Assembly (NCBI GenBank): GCA_046351555.1
Contig: JAXLYI010000007.1
Coordinates: forward strand, 62,001-126,000
DNA: 64,000 nucleotides
Direction of reading: 5' to 3'
DNA from: CAISKJ01 sp046351555
Lineage (GTDB): Bacteria; Myxococcota_A; Polyangia; Polyangiales; Ga0077539
Shown: piece by piece, positions 25,557 through 34,898 of the stretch
How the letters are laid out: each line of letters opens with the position of its first letter
How positions within the stretch are numbered: position 1 is the first letter of the stretch
Translations under genes and position numbers: made by a program
Notes under the pieces: model-generated
Told to the model about the DNA's origin: nothing
The model's database searches: none
What the model saw: only the letters and a program-made list of their open reading frames with translations

Positions 25557-26807
25557 TCACGCGACGTCGGTGGGCTCGGTGTAGTCGAGGTCCTTGCCGT
25601 GGGTCTCGTCGAGGCCCCACAGCGCGGCGAGGGCGACGGCGAAGCAGGCCGCGCCGAGCACCGCCGCGCTCCCCACCAGCGACACGCCGCGCGCGCGCAG
25701 GAATTTGAAGGCCGCGCTGAGCAGCGGCACCGAGCCGCGGACGAAGTTGGGCACGCTGGTGGCCACGGTGGCGCGGAGGTTGGTGCCAAACTGCTCGGCC
25801 CCCACCGTGACGAACACCGCCCAGTATCCGATGCCGAAGCCCATCGCGCCGCACGCCGCGTAGAAGCCGACCTTCGAGGGCGCCGACTGCGTGAGGTAGT
25901 ACGCCACCGCCGCCGCCGTGACCGCGAGGAAGCCCGCCACCACGCGCCGCCTGCTCCCGATGAACTGGCTCAGCGAGCCGCTCGACAGGTCGCCGACGAC
26001 GAGCCCCACGTACGTGAAGAGCACCGCGTCGCCCGGCGTGACGGTGGCCGCCTCGGGCGCGCCGAAGGCCCGCGCGAACTCCGGCGCCGCCCCCACCAGG
26101 ATGCCCACCACGTACCAGATCGGGATCCCGATGAGGATGCAGCGCAGGTACTTGAGCAGCCGCGCGGGCGGCGCGAGGAGCATCGTCACGTCGCCGCGCT
26201 TCGCCTCGGAGGCCTGCGCGCGGTCGAACATCCCCGACTCGAACATCCGCACGCGCAGCGCGAGGAGCGCGAAGCCGAGGCCCGCGCCGATGAGGTAGGC
26301 CGTGCGCCACGGGAGGTTGCGGCCCACCAGCGCCGCGGCCACTGCGCCGAGCAGCCCGACGCCGGCAACCACGGCCGTCCCGTAGCCGCGCGAGCGGGCG
26401 GGCATCATCTCGCTGACGAGCGTGACGGCCGCGCCGAGCTCGCCCGCGAGCCCGACGCCGGCGATGAAGCGGAGCCAGCGGTACGCCTCCACCGAGTGGA
26501 CGTAGGCGTTGGCGAGGTTGGCCAGCGAGTAGAGCAGGATCGACCCGAAGAGCACCGAGAGCCGCCCGCGCTTGTCGCCGAGCACGCCCCACGCGAGGCC
26601 GCCCGCGAGCAGGCCCCACATCTGGATCGACAGGAGCTCGAGGCCCTGGTCGAGGCTCGCGGCCGGCGACACCCCGAGGTCGCGGAGGCTCTGCACCCGC
26701 ACGATGGTGAAGAGCAACAGGTCGTAGATGTCGACGAAATACCCGAGGGCCGCGACGATCACCGTGACCGTGACCGCCCGCGGCGAGGCGCCCTTCGTTT
26801 CGCTCAT
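25557..26807 (-). CDS. Major facilitator superfamily transporter
   Basis: 416 residues, 12 predicted helices. The family loop motif between helices 2 and 3 is GVLGDKRGRLSVLFGS, and helix 1 carries the acidic pair YFVDIYDLLLF seen in proton-coupled metabolite/carboxylate porters. A central cytosolic loop (about residues 190-220) divides the halves. It resembles sugar or dicarboxylate/aromatic acid symporters more than drug pumps; the substrate is unknown. ATG 26807 is chosen over an upstream in-frame start because the preceding codons are Arg-rich and unlike a transporter N-terminus. Confidence 0.88.
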   Translation of the reverse strand: MSETKGASPRAVTVTVIVAALGYFVDIYDLLLFTIVRVQSLRDLGVSPAASLDQGLELLSIQMWGLLAGGLAWGVLGDKRGRLSVLFGSILLYSLANLANAYVHSVEAYRWLRFIAGVGLAGELGAAVTLVSEMMPARSRGYGTAVVAGVGLLGAVAAALVGRNLPWRTAYLIGAGLGFALLALRVRMFESGMFDRAQASEAKRGDVTMLLAPPARLLKYLRCILIGIPIWYVVGILVGAAPEFARAFGAPEAATVTPGDAVLFTYVGLVVGDLSSGSLSQFIGSRRRVVAGFLAVTAAAVAYYLTQSAPSKVGFYAACGAMGFGIGYWAVFVTVGAEQFGTNLRATVATSVPNFVRGSVPLLSAAFKFLRARGVSLVGSAAVLGAACFAVALAALWGLDETHGKDLDYTEPTDVA

Positions 26808-26843
26808 GGCGCCGCGACGGTACCGCAACGCGGCGGCCGGGTG

Positions 26844-28178
<1,335 letters not shown>

Positions 28179-28195
28179 CGACGCGGCCACCGTAC

Positions 28196-29809
28196 TCAGG
28201 GCGACAAATGGATGCAACGGAAGCCCCTCCCGCCGGCGAGGCCGGCGCCCGAAGAGTTGTCCCGCGCCGCGGCATGCATCGCCGCCGCGCGCGAGGTGCA
28301 CGAGCCGCCGCGCAGGATGCGCTGCTCGGACACGAGCGTGAGGCACACCGGGTCTTCGCGCACCGCGTCGCCGTCCCAGCACGGGGCCGTCCCGTAGAAG
28401 GCGGCGGCGTCGGCGACCCACTCCGACACGTTGCCCGCGAGGTCGAAGAGCGCGCCGGTGATGTTCTGCGCGGTGCCGACGGGCCACGGGTGCATCGGGC
28501 GGTCGGCGCACGACGCGGCGAGCTCGGCGTGGTTGGCCTGGCAGGCGGGCGGGTCGTTGCCCCAGGGGTAGCTCCGGCCCGGCGGCCCGACGCCCGCCTC
28601 CTCGTGGTAGCGCGCGGCGTACTCCCACTCGGCCTCGGTGGGCAGACGGCCGCCGTCCCACACGCAGAAGGCCATCGCCGTAGCCCAGTTGACGCAGGTG
28701 ATCGGCGTGCCCGTGGGCGCCGTCCCGTACAGCGTGCAGACGGGGAAGCCCGTCGCGTCGCGGGGGTCGCCGGCCATGCGCGGGTCGGTGACGGCCCACG
28801 CGGGGATCGCGACGGTGGCGCTCGCCGAGTACACCACGCCGCCGCCCGAGGGGACGGGGTGGCCGGCGTCCCAGAAGCGCCGGAAGCGCTCGACCGTCAC
28901 TTCGAAGCGGTCGATGCGGAAGGCGCGGAGCGTCACGCGCTGCGGGGGTTCGGCCGCCGTCGCGCCGACCTCGCCGATGGTGATCGGGGCGGCGGTCGCG
29001 GGCATCGCGACGGAGCCGCAGCCGGGGACGCCGTCCCCCGGGCAGCTCTGCGAGGCGCAGCCCTCGTCCGCGCGGCCGTCGCAGTTCTCGTCGAGGCCGT
29101 TGTAGCAGACCTCCGCCGCGGGGAGGCCCCCGTCGGGGCAGCGGCGCGGGGCGTCGGCGACGTCGCTCACGTCGCTCACGTCGCTCGCATCGCTGACGTC
29201 GCGCGCGTCCGATGCGTCGATCGCGTCGGCTGCGTCCGCTGCATCCGTTGCGTCGCTCGCGTCGATGGCATCGGGCGCGTCCATCGCATCCATCGCATCC
29301 ATCGCATCGGGCGCGTCCATCCCGTCGGGCCCGGCGTCGCGCGTGGGCGGCCCGTCGAGGGGCGTCCGCTCGGCGGGCTCGCAGGTGAGGTAGCCGCACA
29401 CCTGGCCGAGCGGGCACACGCGGGCGAGCGGGTCGGTGCAGCGGTCGGGGAGGAAGACGTCGACCCACGTGGTGCGGTTGGCGCGGAAGCGCGCCGTCAT
29501 CGTGAGGGTGTAGTCGAGCGCGTCGCGCGAGGAGTCCGCCGTCACCTCGATCAGCACGGGCCGCGAGTCGTCGGCCCGCGCCGCGCTCACCGTCACCTCG
29601 CCCGGCAGTTGGAAGGCCCCGGCGCCCGTCAGCGCGTACGAGCGGTCGTGGAAGGGCGCCTCCCCCGGGTGCCGCAGCGCGAGGCGGACGCCGACGAGGT
29701 CGCGCACGTCGCTCTGCACGTACACCACGATCTCGGTCGGCGCCTCACCGCACGCGCCCCCGAGCGCGAGGGGCGTGAGCACGGCGAGGGCGAGCGCGCG
29801 GCGCGTCAC
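28196..29809 (-). CDS. Lipoprotein with formylglycine-generating-enzyme-like (SUMF1) domain
   Basis: 537 residues. A lipoprotein signal (LTPLALGGAC) is followed by a beta-rich 120-residue domain, an Asp-Ala-rich repeat (about residues 155-215), a Cys-rich metazoan-like segment (YNGLDENCDGRADEGC) and a C-terminal FGE/SUMF1-type domain (FEVTVERFRRFWDAG, CVNWATAMAFCVWDG, RLPTEAEWEYAARYHEE, GNVSEWVAD, RGGSCTSRAAAMH). True FGE oxidises sulfatase cysteines; many such domains in myxobacteria are non-catalytic or bind kinases. The GTG start overlaps the PEGA gene stop by 4 nt. Confidence 0.85.
   Translation of the reverse strand: MTRRALALAVLTPLALGGACGEAPTEIVVYVQSDVRDLVGVRLALRHPGEAPFHDRSYALTGAGAFQLPGEVTVSAARADDSRPVLIEVTADSSRDALDYTLTMTARFRANRTTWVDVFLPDRCTDPLARVCPLGQVCGYLTCEPAERTPLDGPPTRDAGPDGMDAPDAMDAMDAMDAPDAIDASDATDAADAADAIDASDARDVSDASDVSDVSDVADAPRRCPDGGLPAAEVCYNGLDENCDGRADEGCASQSCPGDGVPGCGSVAMPATAAPITIGEVGATAAEPPQRVTLRAFRIDRFEVTVERFRRFWDAGHPVPSGGGVVYSASATVAIPAWAVTDPRMAGDPRDATGFPVCTLYGTAPTGTPITCVNWATAMAFCVWDGGRLPTEAEWEYAARYHEEAGVGPPGRSYPWGNDPPACQANHAELAASCADRPMHPWPVGTAQNITGALFDLAGNVSEWVADAAAFYGTAPCWDGDAVREDPVCLTLVSEQRILRGGSCTSRAAAMHAAARDNSSGAGLAGGRGFRCIHLSP
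29152..29340 (-). repeat. Asp-Ala-rich codon repeat
   Basis: An irregular array of codons for (Ser/Met/Ile/Thr/Ala)-Asp-(Ala/Val), for instance MDAPDAMDAMDAMDAPDAID. It lies inside the lipoprotein gene and links its two domains. It is a low-complexity linker, prone to length change by slippage. Confidence 0.8.
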
Positions 29810-30714
29810 GGGGCCCTCACGTTGTCCCAGTTGCCGACGTGTGGCGACGGGGTCTCGGGCCAGAGGAGCGCCGTGGTCACCGCCGCGCCGACCACCACCG
29901 CGGAGAGCCCAAGGCCGATGCCCCAGCGGAGCGCGAGGTTGGGGCGCTCGGCCAGAGACACGTCGAGGCGGACCGTGCCCGTGGGGCCGACGGTGACCGC
30001 GCGGCGGTAGGGGAGGTAGCCCTCGGCGCTCACCTCGACGCGGTGCTCGCCGGGCGCCAGCGGGAGCGACGCGCGCCCCCGAAAATCGCTGTGGCCGTCG
30101 ATCGAAATGCGCGCGGTGGTCACCGCGCACTCCACCTGGAGGCGCCCGTCGCGCAGGGGCGCGAGGGGCACGTCGAGCGGGACGCGCGCGCCGGGGTCGA
30201 GCGAGAGCTCGCGGTGCTCGGGGCGGTGGGCGGCGCGGACGACGTCGAGCGCGTGGGGGCCCGGGTCGAGGGTGACGGAGGTCGTCCCCGCGGGCAGGGG
30301 GTGGCCATCGATCGACACCGTGGCGTCGGCGGGCGACGCGCTGACGGTGAGCGTGACGAGCCGGCGGCGCAGGTCGTCGACCTCCTCGCGGATGGCCGCG
30401 AGGCGCTCGGGCGTGGCCGAGGCGTCGGGCGCGTCGAGGTAGCGGTCGAAGCGGTCGATGGCGAGGAGGTAGCGGCCCATCCCACGGTACGCGAGCGCGA
30501 GGTTGTAGTGAACCACCGGCAGCGGCCGGAGCGCGCTCGAACGCTCGAAGGCCGCCGCGGCGTCGCCGAAGCGGCGCTCGGCGAGGCTCCGCAGGCCCGC
30601 TTCGAATGCCTCGCGCGCCGGGTCGGCGGTCTGCGCGGCGGCGGCCCGGGGTGCGGCCGTCGCGAGCGCCAGCACGAGGGCGGCGCGGCGCGCGAAGGGG
30701 ATCGCCAGCTCCAT
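29806..30714 (-). CDS. Secreted TPR/PEGA-domain protein with C-terminal anchor
   Basis: 302 residues: signal peptide (AALVLALATAAPRAAAAQ), TPR pair (about 30-100; FGDAAAAFERSSALRP, VVHYNLALAYRGMGRY), two PEGA domains (ATVSIDGHPLPAGT and ISIDGHSDFRGRASLP with EVSAEGYLPYRR), and a hydrophobic helix near the C-terminus (WGIGLGLSAVVVGAAVTTA). PEGA modules bind surface or envelope ligands. ATG 30714 is chosen because it starts a clean signal peptide. It begins an operon with the SUMF1-like lipoprotein and possibly the FHA activator. Confidence 0.85.
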   Translation of the reverse strand: MELAIPFARRAALVLALATAAPRAAAAQTADPAREAFEAGLRSLAERRFGDAAAAFERSSALRPLPVVHYNLALAYRGMGRYLLAIDRFDRYLDAPDASATPERLAAIREEVDDLRRRLVTLTVSASPADATVSIDGHPLPAGTTSVTLDPGPHALDVVRAAHRPEHRELSLDPGARVPLDVPLAPLRDGRLQVECAVTTARISIDGHSDFRGRASLPLAPGEHRVEVSAEGYLPYRRAVTVGPTGTVRLDVSLAERPNLALRWGIGLGLSAVVVGAAVTTALLWPETPSPHVGNWDNVRAP

Positions 30715-30806
30715 GGCGCGAGGATATCCGAAGCGTCGCAGAAGACGCTCGAAGGCTTTGCAGAGGGCGCGCCGCGCGGGATGTCGCGGGGCCGTGCACG
30801 GGGGTC

Positions 30807-30854
30807 GTGCGGCGCGCCGCACGCGGGGTGCGGCGGGAGTGCGGGCGGCCGCAC
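30807..30854. promoter_or_regulatory. Two GTGCGG-N4-CCGCAC operators
   Basis: Perfect 16-bp inverted repeats GTGCGGCGCGCCGCAC (30807-30822) and GTGCGGGCGGCCGCAC (30839-30854), 32 bp apart (three helical turns), in the divergent gap between the PEGA gene and the Ser/Thr kinase gene. The same pattern recurs at 32934-32972. The binding protein is unknown. Confidence 0.6.
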
Positions 30855-30882
30855 AAAGGGCGGTGGGCGCCGCGGGCCGTGC

Positions 30883-30888
30883 CATACT
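30883..30888 (+). promoter_or_regulatory. Probable -10 box of the Ser/Thr kinase gene
   Basis: CATACT lies 11 bp before the ATG at 30900, giving a leader of only a few nucleotides. The operators at 30807-30854 lie directly upstream. Confidence 0.4.
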
Positions 30889-30899
30889 CGCGGCCCCGC

Positions 30900-32144
30900 A
30901 TGAGCCACGACGCCGCGCAGGACGACGCCACCGGGCGCCTCCCGCTGATCGCGGGGAAGTACCGCGTGCTCCGGGTGCTCGGCCGCGGCGGCATGGGCGT
31001 GGTGTACGAGGCGGAGAACACCTGGACCGGGCGGCGCGTCGCGGTGAAGGTGCTGGCCGACGAGCGGCGCGACGCCGAGCAGGTGGCGCGCTTCCTCCAG
31101 GAGGCGCGCACCACGGCGACGCTGCGGCACCCGGCGGTGGTCGACGTGCTCGACATGGGCCGCGACCCCGACACGCAGGACCTCTACCTCGTGCAGGAAC
31201 TCCTCGTCGGTGAGACGCTCCGCGCGCGGCTCGACCGCGACGGCGCGCTCGCGCCCGAGGAGGCCGTCCGCGTGGTGCGCGCGGTGCTCGAGGGGCTCGC
31301 GGCGGCGCACGCGGCGGGGGTCGTCCACCGCGACGTGAAGCCCTCCAACGTGATGCTCACGGAGGGGGGCTCGCGCCCGCGGCTGATCGATTTCGGCATC
31401 GCCAAGGCCGCGGCGGGCGACGCGTCGGCGGTCGAGACCTCCACCGGGCAGATCCTCGGGACGCCGGCGTACATGGCGCCCGAGCAGCTCCGCGGCGAGC
31501 GCTCGGTCGACGCGCAGGCCGACGTGTGGTCGGCGGGGGCCGTGCTCTACGAGTGCCTGAGCGGGCGCGCTCCCTTCCGCGCGGACAACTACAACCTCCT
31601 CGTGTACGCGGTGCTCTCGGGGGAGGCGCGGCCGCTCCGCGACGCGGCCCCCGACGTCCCGCCGGGCCTCGCCGCGGTGGTCGACCGCGCGCTCTCGGCC
31701 GACCGCGCGCGCCGCTACGCCAGCGCCGCTGCGATGCTCGACGCGCTCGACGCCCCGTGGGACCGAGCGCCCGACCCGCCGCCCGCGCCGCCGCGCCGTA
31801 GGCCGTGGGCCCTCGTCGTCACCAGCGCGCTGGTCGCGTCCGCCGGGCTCGCGCTCGCGCTCCGTCCGCACCCGACGACGCGCCCGTCCGCACCCGAGGC
31901 GCCGCGGCCCGCCGTGGTTGCGCCCGACGCGTCCGCGGCGGTCGTGGCGGTCGTGGCGCCCGACGTCCCGTCGCCGCAGGACGCGTCCGTCGCGTCGGGG
32001 CCTCGGGTCGTGCGGCACCACCCGAGGCCCGCGGCGCCCGCCGTGTCTGCGTCTGCACCTGCGCCCGCGCCTGCACCCGCGCCCGACGCGGGCCGCGCGG
32101 CGCTGCTCACGCCCGCGACGGCGTACCCGTCGGGCGCGCCGTAG
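30900..32144 (+). CDS. Membrane Ser/Thr protein kinase (Hanks type)
   Basis: 414 residues. The kinase domain (20-280) has VLGRGGMGVVYEAEN (P-loop), RVAVKVLADE, VHRDVKPSNVMLT (catalytic loop), LIDFGIAK (DFG), GTPAYMAPEQL and SAGAVLYECLSGRAPF. A single membrane helix follows (PWALVVTSALVASAGLALAL), then a Pro/Ala-rich tail outside. All catalytic residues are present. It could phosphorylate the ligand of the FHA activator at 26844-28178. Convergent with the next gene across a hairpin. Confidence 0.95.
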   Translation: MSHDAAQDDATGRLPLIAGKYRVLRVLGRGGMGVVYEAENTWTGRRVAVKVLADERRDAEQVARFLQEARTTATLRHPAVVDVLDMGRDPDTQDLYLVQELLVGETLRARLDRDGALAPEEAVRVVRAVLEGLAAAHAAGVVHRDVKPSNVMLTEGGSRPRLIDFGIAKAAAGDASAVETSTGQILGTPAYMAPEQLRGERSVDAQADVWSAGAVLYECLSGRAPFRADNYNLLVYAVLSGEARPLRDAAPDVPPGLAAVVDRALSADRARRYASAAAMLDALDAPWDRAPDPPPAPPRRRPWALVVTSALVASAGLALALRPHPTTRPSAPEAPRPAVVAPDASAAVVAVVAPDVPSPQDASVASGPRVVRHHPRPAAPAVSASAPAPAPAPAPDAGRAALLTPATAYPSGAP

Positions 32145-32158
32145 CGCTCACGCGCCCG
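32131..32158. terminator. GC-rich hairpin between convergent genes
   Basis: CGGGCGCG (32131-32138) pairs with CGCGCCCG (32151-32158) around a 12-nt loop spanning both stop codons. Position suggests a bidirectional terminator; there is no T run. Confidence 0.45.
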
Positions 32159-32819
32159 GGCAGCTCCGGCGGATCCAGAGGAACCAGGTGTTGTTCCACA
32201 CGGTGGCCTCGGGGATCTGGTTGGCGGCGGAGAAGCCGCCGCGCGGCACGTCGTAGGTGTTGGCGGAGAAGCCGCGCATGAACATCCGGATCTTGATCGG
32301 CACGTTGGCCGGGATCTGCTCGGCAGCCCAGCTCACCAGCGGCAACTGCGCGACGAAGATGAACCCGCCGCCGCTCGACGCGCCCGGCGCGACCGGGGGC
32401 ATGAGCGGCGCGAAGCCCTCGTTCTGCCCGTAGTAGTTGGGGATGACCGCGCTCTCGACGCCGTTGACGCGCATCATCCCGCCGATCTCGCCGTAGAGCG
32501 GCGCGTCGTGGACGCTGCGGAAGGTGACGCCCGCGGCGAGCCAGTTGAGGTCGCAGGGGAGGTCGAGCGGCGCGGCCTGGGTGTAGGCCGAGCGCGTGGT
32601 CGTCGAGAACGTCGGGTTGAGCAGCACGGGCTCGCCCGAGGGGTTCGACGCCCAGTTGTAGGAGAGCTGCTGGTGGCCGTCGAAGGGGTCGACGACGACG
32701 ACGTCGCCCGCGAGCGCGTGGGCGTCGCCGTGCCCGAGCGAGCCCGCGAGCACGAGCGCGCCGAGCGCTGCGGCGACGGTGTGGAGGGGGCGGCGGGCGG
32801 TGTCGGTGGGGGCGTTCAT
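32148..32819 (-). CDS. Secreted hypothetical protein
   Basis: 223 residues. The N-terminus is a signal peptide (AAALGALVLAGSLGHGDAHA). The mature protein is Asn/Pro/aromatic-rich (FDGHQQLSYNWASN, VIPNYYGQNEGFAPLMPP, AANQIPEATVWNN) and looks beta-rich; only one pair of Cys is seen outside the signal. I do not recognise a family. ATG 32819 has AAGGAG about 10 nt upstream. Divergent from the papain-like peptidase gene, and the shared gap holds the operators at 32934-32972, so the two may be regulated together. Confidence 0.75.
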   Translation of the reverse strand: MNAPTDTARRPLHTVAAALGALVLAGSLGHGDAHALAGDVVVVDPFDGHQQLSYNWASNPSGEPVLLNPTFSTTTRSAYTQAAPLDLPCDLNWLAAGVTFRSVHDAPLYGEIGGMMRVNGVESAVIPNYYGQNEGFAPLMPPVAPGASSGGGFIFVAQLPLVSWAAEQIPANVPIKIRMFMRGFSANTYDVPRGGFSAANQIPEATVWNNTWFLWIRRSCPGA

Positions 32820-32933
32820 GGTGTGTTCAGACTCCTTGTGCGCGGCGGCTGAAGGGCCGCGCTCACCGGCGTGCAGCGCAACGGTCGGGCCGCGCGCGGT
32901 CGCGCGAATTTCCGCGTCGGTCGCGGGCGTCCG

Positions 32934-32972
32934 GTGCGGGGCCTCGCACCGACGTCGTGCGGCCGCCCGCAC
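32934..32972. promoter_or_regulatory. Pair of GTGCGG-N4-CCGCAC-type operators
   Basis: GTGCGGGGCCTCGCAC (32934-32949, one mismatch in the right arm) and GTGCGGCCGCCCGCAC (32957-32972, perfect arms), 23 bp apart, in the divergent gap upstream of the secreted protein and the papain-like peptidase. Same element as at 30807-30854. Confidence 0.55.
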
Positions 32973-33040
32973 CTCGCGCCGCGGCGCGAGTTCGTGTACA
33001 AGCGCCGCCGCTGCACCTTCACCCCAGGGAGAACTCCGTC

Positions 33041-34303
33041 ATGCGCGACCCCCTCATCCTTTCCCGCCGCTCGCTGCTGGCCCTCTTCGGCGCCGCGGGC
33101 GCGACGGCCGCCGGCTGCGGCGGCGAAGACCCCAACGCCGACGCCTTCGTCGAGCCCGGCGACCTCGTCGAGAACGTCACCGACGTCAGCCACGGCGACG
33201 TGCGCCGCCAATCGATCGGCAACTGCTGGTCGTACGCCTCCGCCGGCTGGCTCGAGTCGCTCCACCTCGCGCGCACCGGCAACGCGGTCAACGTCTCCGA
33301 GTCGTGGATCACCTTCTGGGACTGGCACAAGAAGATCACCGCCGGGTCGATCACCCGCAACGTCACCACGATGACCGACGAGGTCTCCACCGGCGCCTGG
33401 TGGGACACGGCGATGACCATCCTGCGCGACCGCGGCGTGGTCTTCGAAGCGGAGTTCATCCCCGAGGAGGCGCAGAGCGAGCGCTCGACGCGCCAGTCGG
33501 AGGCCCTCTCGGCCCTCAACGGCGAGCTCAACGGCATGGGCCGCCTCGCCTCCTCCACCGCGCGCCGCGACCCGCAGATGGTGCTCAACGTCCTGCTCGA
33601 CGCCTGGCGCATCGGCGACTCCGTCCGCGCGGACATCCGCCGCGTGTTCGGCCTCTCGGCGCGCTCGACCCTGCTCACCACGCGCGAGACCATTCCCGCG
33701 TGGATGCGCAAGGCCAGCGCCTTCCCGATCCGCACGGCCGTCGCGCGCACCTCGACGGGCGCCGCGACGCGGTGGGACGGCTTCCTGTCCGACGTGATCC
33801 CGGGCGGGCGCTACGCCTGGAAGACGCTCTCGTACCCGACGACGGCCTCGTCGCGCACGGCCGCGCTGCGCCGCGTGATGCGCGCGCTCAACGCGAAGCA
33901 GCCGGTGCTGGTGTCGTGGCTGGTCGACTTCAACGCGCGCAACGGCACCACGGGCGCGTTCGACCTCGCCACGCTGCGCAACGCGGGCCCCGGCCGCCAG
34001 GGCGGGCACCTCGTCTCCAGCGAGGACTACGAGGTGATCATCCGCCAGCCCGGCATGCCCGAGCGCCGCCTCGCCGCCGGCCAGATGGCCACCGAGGCCG
34101 ACATGCGCCTCGCCGAGCAGTACGGCGAGATGGCCTTCCTCCGCATCAAGAACTCCTGGGGCACCGCCCAGGGCCCCCTCGGCGGCAACTTCGGCGGCTA
34201 CCACGACCTCGGCGTCGACTACCTCAACGGCCCCATCCGCTGGACGGAGGCCAACGCCGACCGGACGCCGCTCTCCTCGGTGATCCTGCCCTACGGCTTC
34301 TGA
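33041..34303 (+). CDS. Papain-family (C1-like) cysteine peptidase lipoprotein
   Basis: 420 residues. The N-terminus combines an RR pair and hydrophobic core (SRRSLLALFGAAGATAAGC), so it may be exported by Tat and lipidated at the Cys of AAGC. The catalytic residues follow the papain order: IGNCWSYASAGWLES (Cys62), GGHLVSSEDYEV (His323) and RIKNSWGTAQG (Asn371). No inhibitory propeptide is obvious before the active Cys, and a long insertion separates Cys and His. AGGGAGAA precedes the ATG. Role: extracytoplasmic proteolysis, target unknown. Confidence 0.88.
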   Translation: MRDPLILSRRSLLALFGAAGATAAGCGGEDPNADAFVEPGDLVENVTDVSHGDVRRQSIGNCWSYASAGWLESLHLARTGNAVNVSESWITFWDWHKKITAGSITRNVTTMTDEVSTGAWWDTAMTILRDRGVVFEAEFIPEEAQSERSTRQSEALSALNGELNGMGRLASSTARRDPQMVLNVLLDAWRIGDSVRADIRRVFGLSARSTLLTTRETIPAWMRKASAFPIRTAVARTSTGAATRWDGFLSDVIPGGRYAWKTLSYPTTASSRTAALRRVMRALNAKQPVLVSWLVDFNARNGTTGAFDLATLRNAGPGRQGGHLVSSEDYEVIIRQPGMPERRLAAGQMATEADMRLAEQYGEMAFLRIKNSWGTAQGPLGGNFGGYHDLGVDYLNGPIRWTEANADRTPLSSVILPYGF

Positions 34304-34472
34304 CCGCTCCCCCCTGTCTCAGACGCTCTGCTCCCCACCACCCACGTGTCCGGGCCCACACACCCGTGGCCACGCGCCCACGGCGTCCGGTATCGTGCGC
34401 CCGGGTTTCCGTCCGTCGCGCCGTGGGCACGCCGCGCGCATTGGTGTCGGTCACCGAATGGGAGTCACCGTC

Positions 34473-34859
34473 ATGAAGAGCTCGTTGTTCGCCTCGCTGA
34501 TCGTCTCCGCTTCGCTCCTCGCGCCTGCGGCCGTCCACGCCGACGGCGTCACCTTCGTCCGCGGCGCCTTCGCCGCCGGCTCCGAGCGCGACGCCGCCAC
34601 CGACGAGCCCGCGCTCCGCGCCGCGCGCCGCATCTTCTACAACTTCGAGCTCAACAACCCCGGCGCGCCCACCACCGTCAACGTCCGCTGGACGTACGAC
34701 GGCCGCGCCCTCCCGCCGCAGTCCCTCGACGTCGGCCACTCGGCCCACTGGCGCCTCTGGACCATCATCCCGCGCCGCGCCACGGGCCACACGATCGAGG
34801 TCACCATCAGCGACACCGCGGGCGCCTCGCTCCACACCGAGCGCCTCGAGCTCCACTGA
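34473..34859 (+). CDS. Small secreted beta-sandwich protein, DUF2914-like
   Basis: 128 residues: signal peptide (SLFASLIVSASLLAPAAVHA), then a compact domain with FYNFELNNPGAPTTVNVRW, WRLWTIIPRRATGHTIEVTI and a final strand ASLHTERLEL. The pattern of Trp-Arg-x-Trp followed by a G-x-V/I-E-V strand recalls the DUF2914 domain, but the match is by eye. GGGAG precedes ATG 34473; an in-frame ATG at 34458 is an alternative. Function unknown. Confidence 0.7.
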   Translation: MKSSLFASLIVSASLLAPAAVHADGVTFVRGAFAAGSERDAATDEPALRAARRIFYNFELNNPGAPTTVNVRWTYDGRALPPQSLDVGHSAHWRLWTIIPRRATGHTIEVTISDTAGASLHTERLELH

Positions 34860-34898
34860 CCGCTCCCCCGCCGCGCGCGGTGTGATACCGCTCTCCGC

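Noticed and set aside
29152..29340. Repeat array considered as a CRISPR
   Set aside because: Units are 3-9 bp, in frame and coding Asp-Ala; no spacer/repeat alternation and no cas genes.
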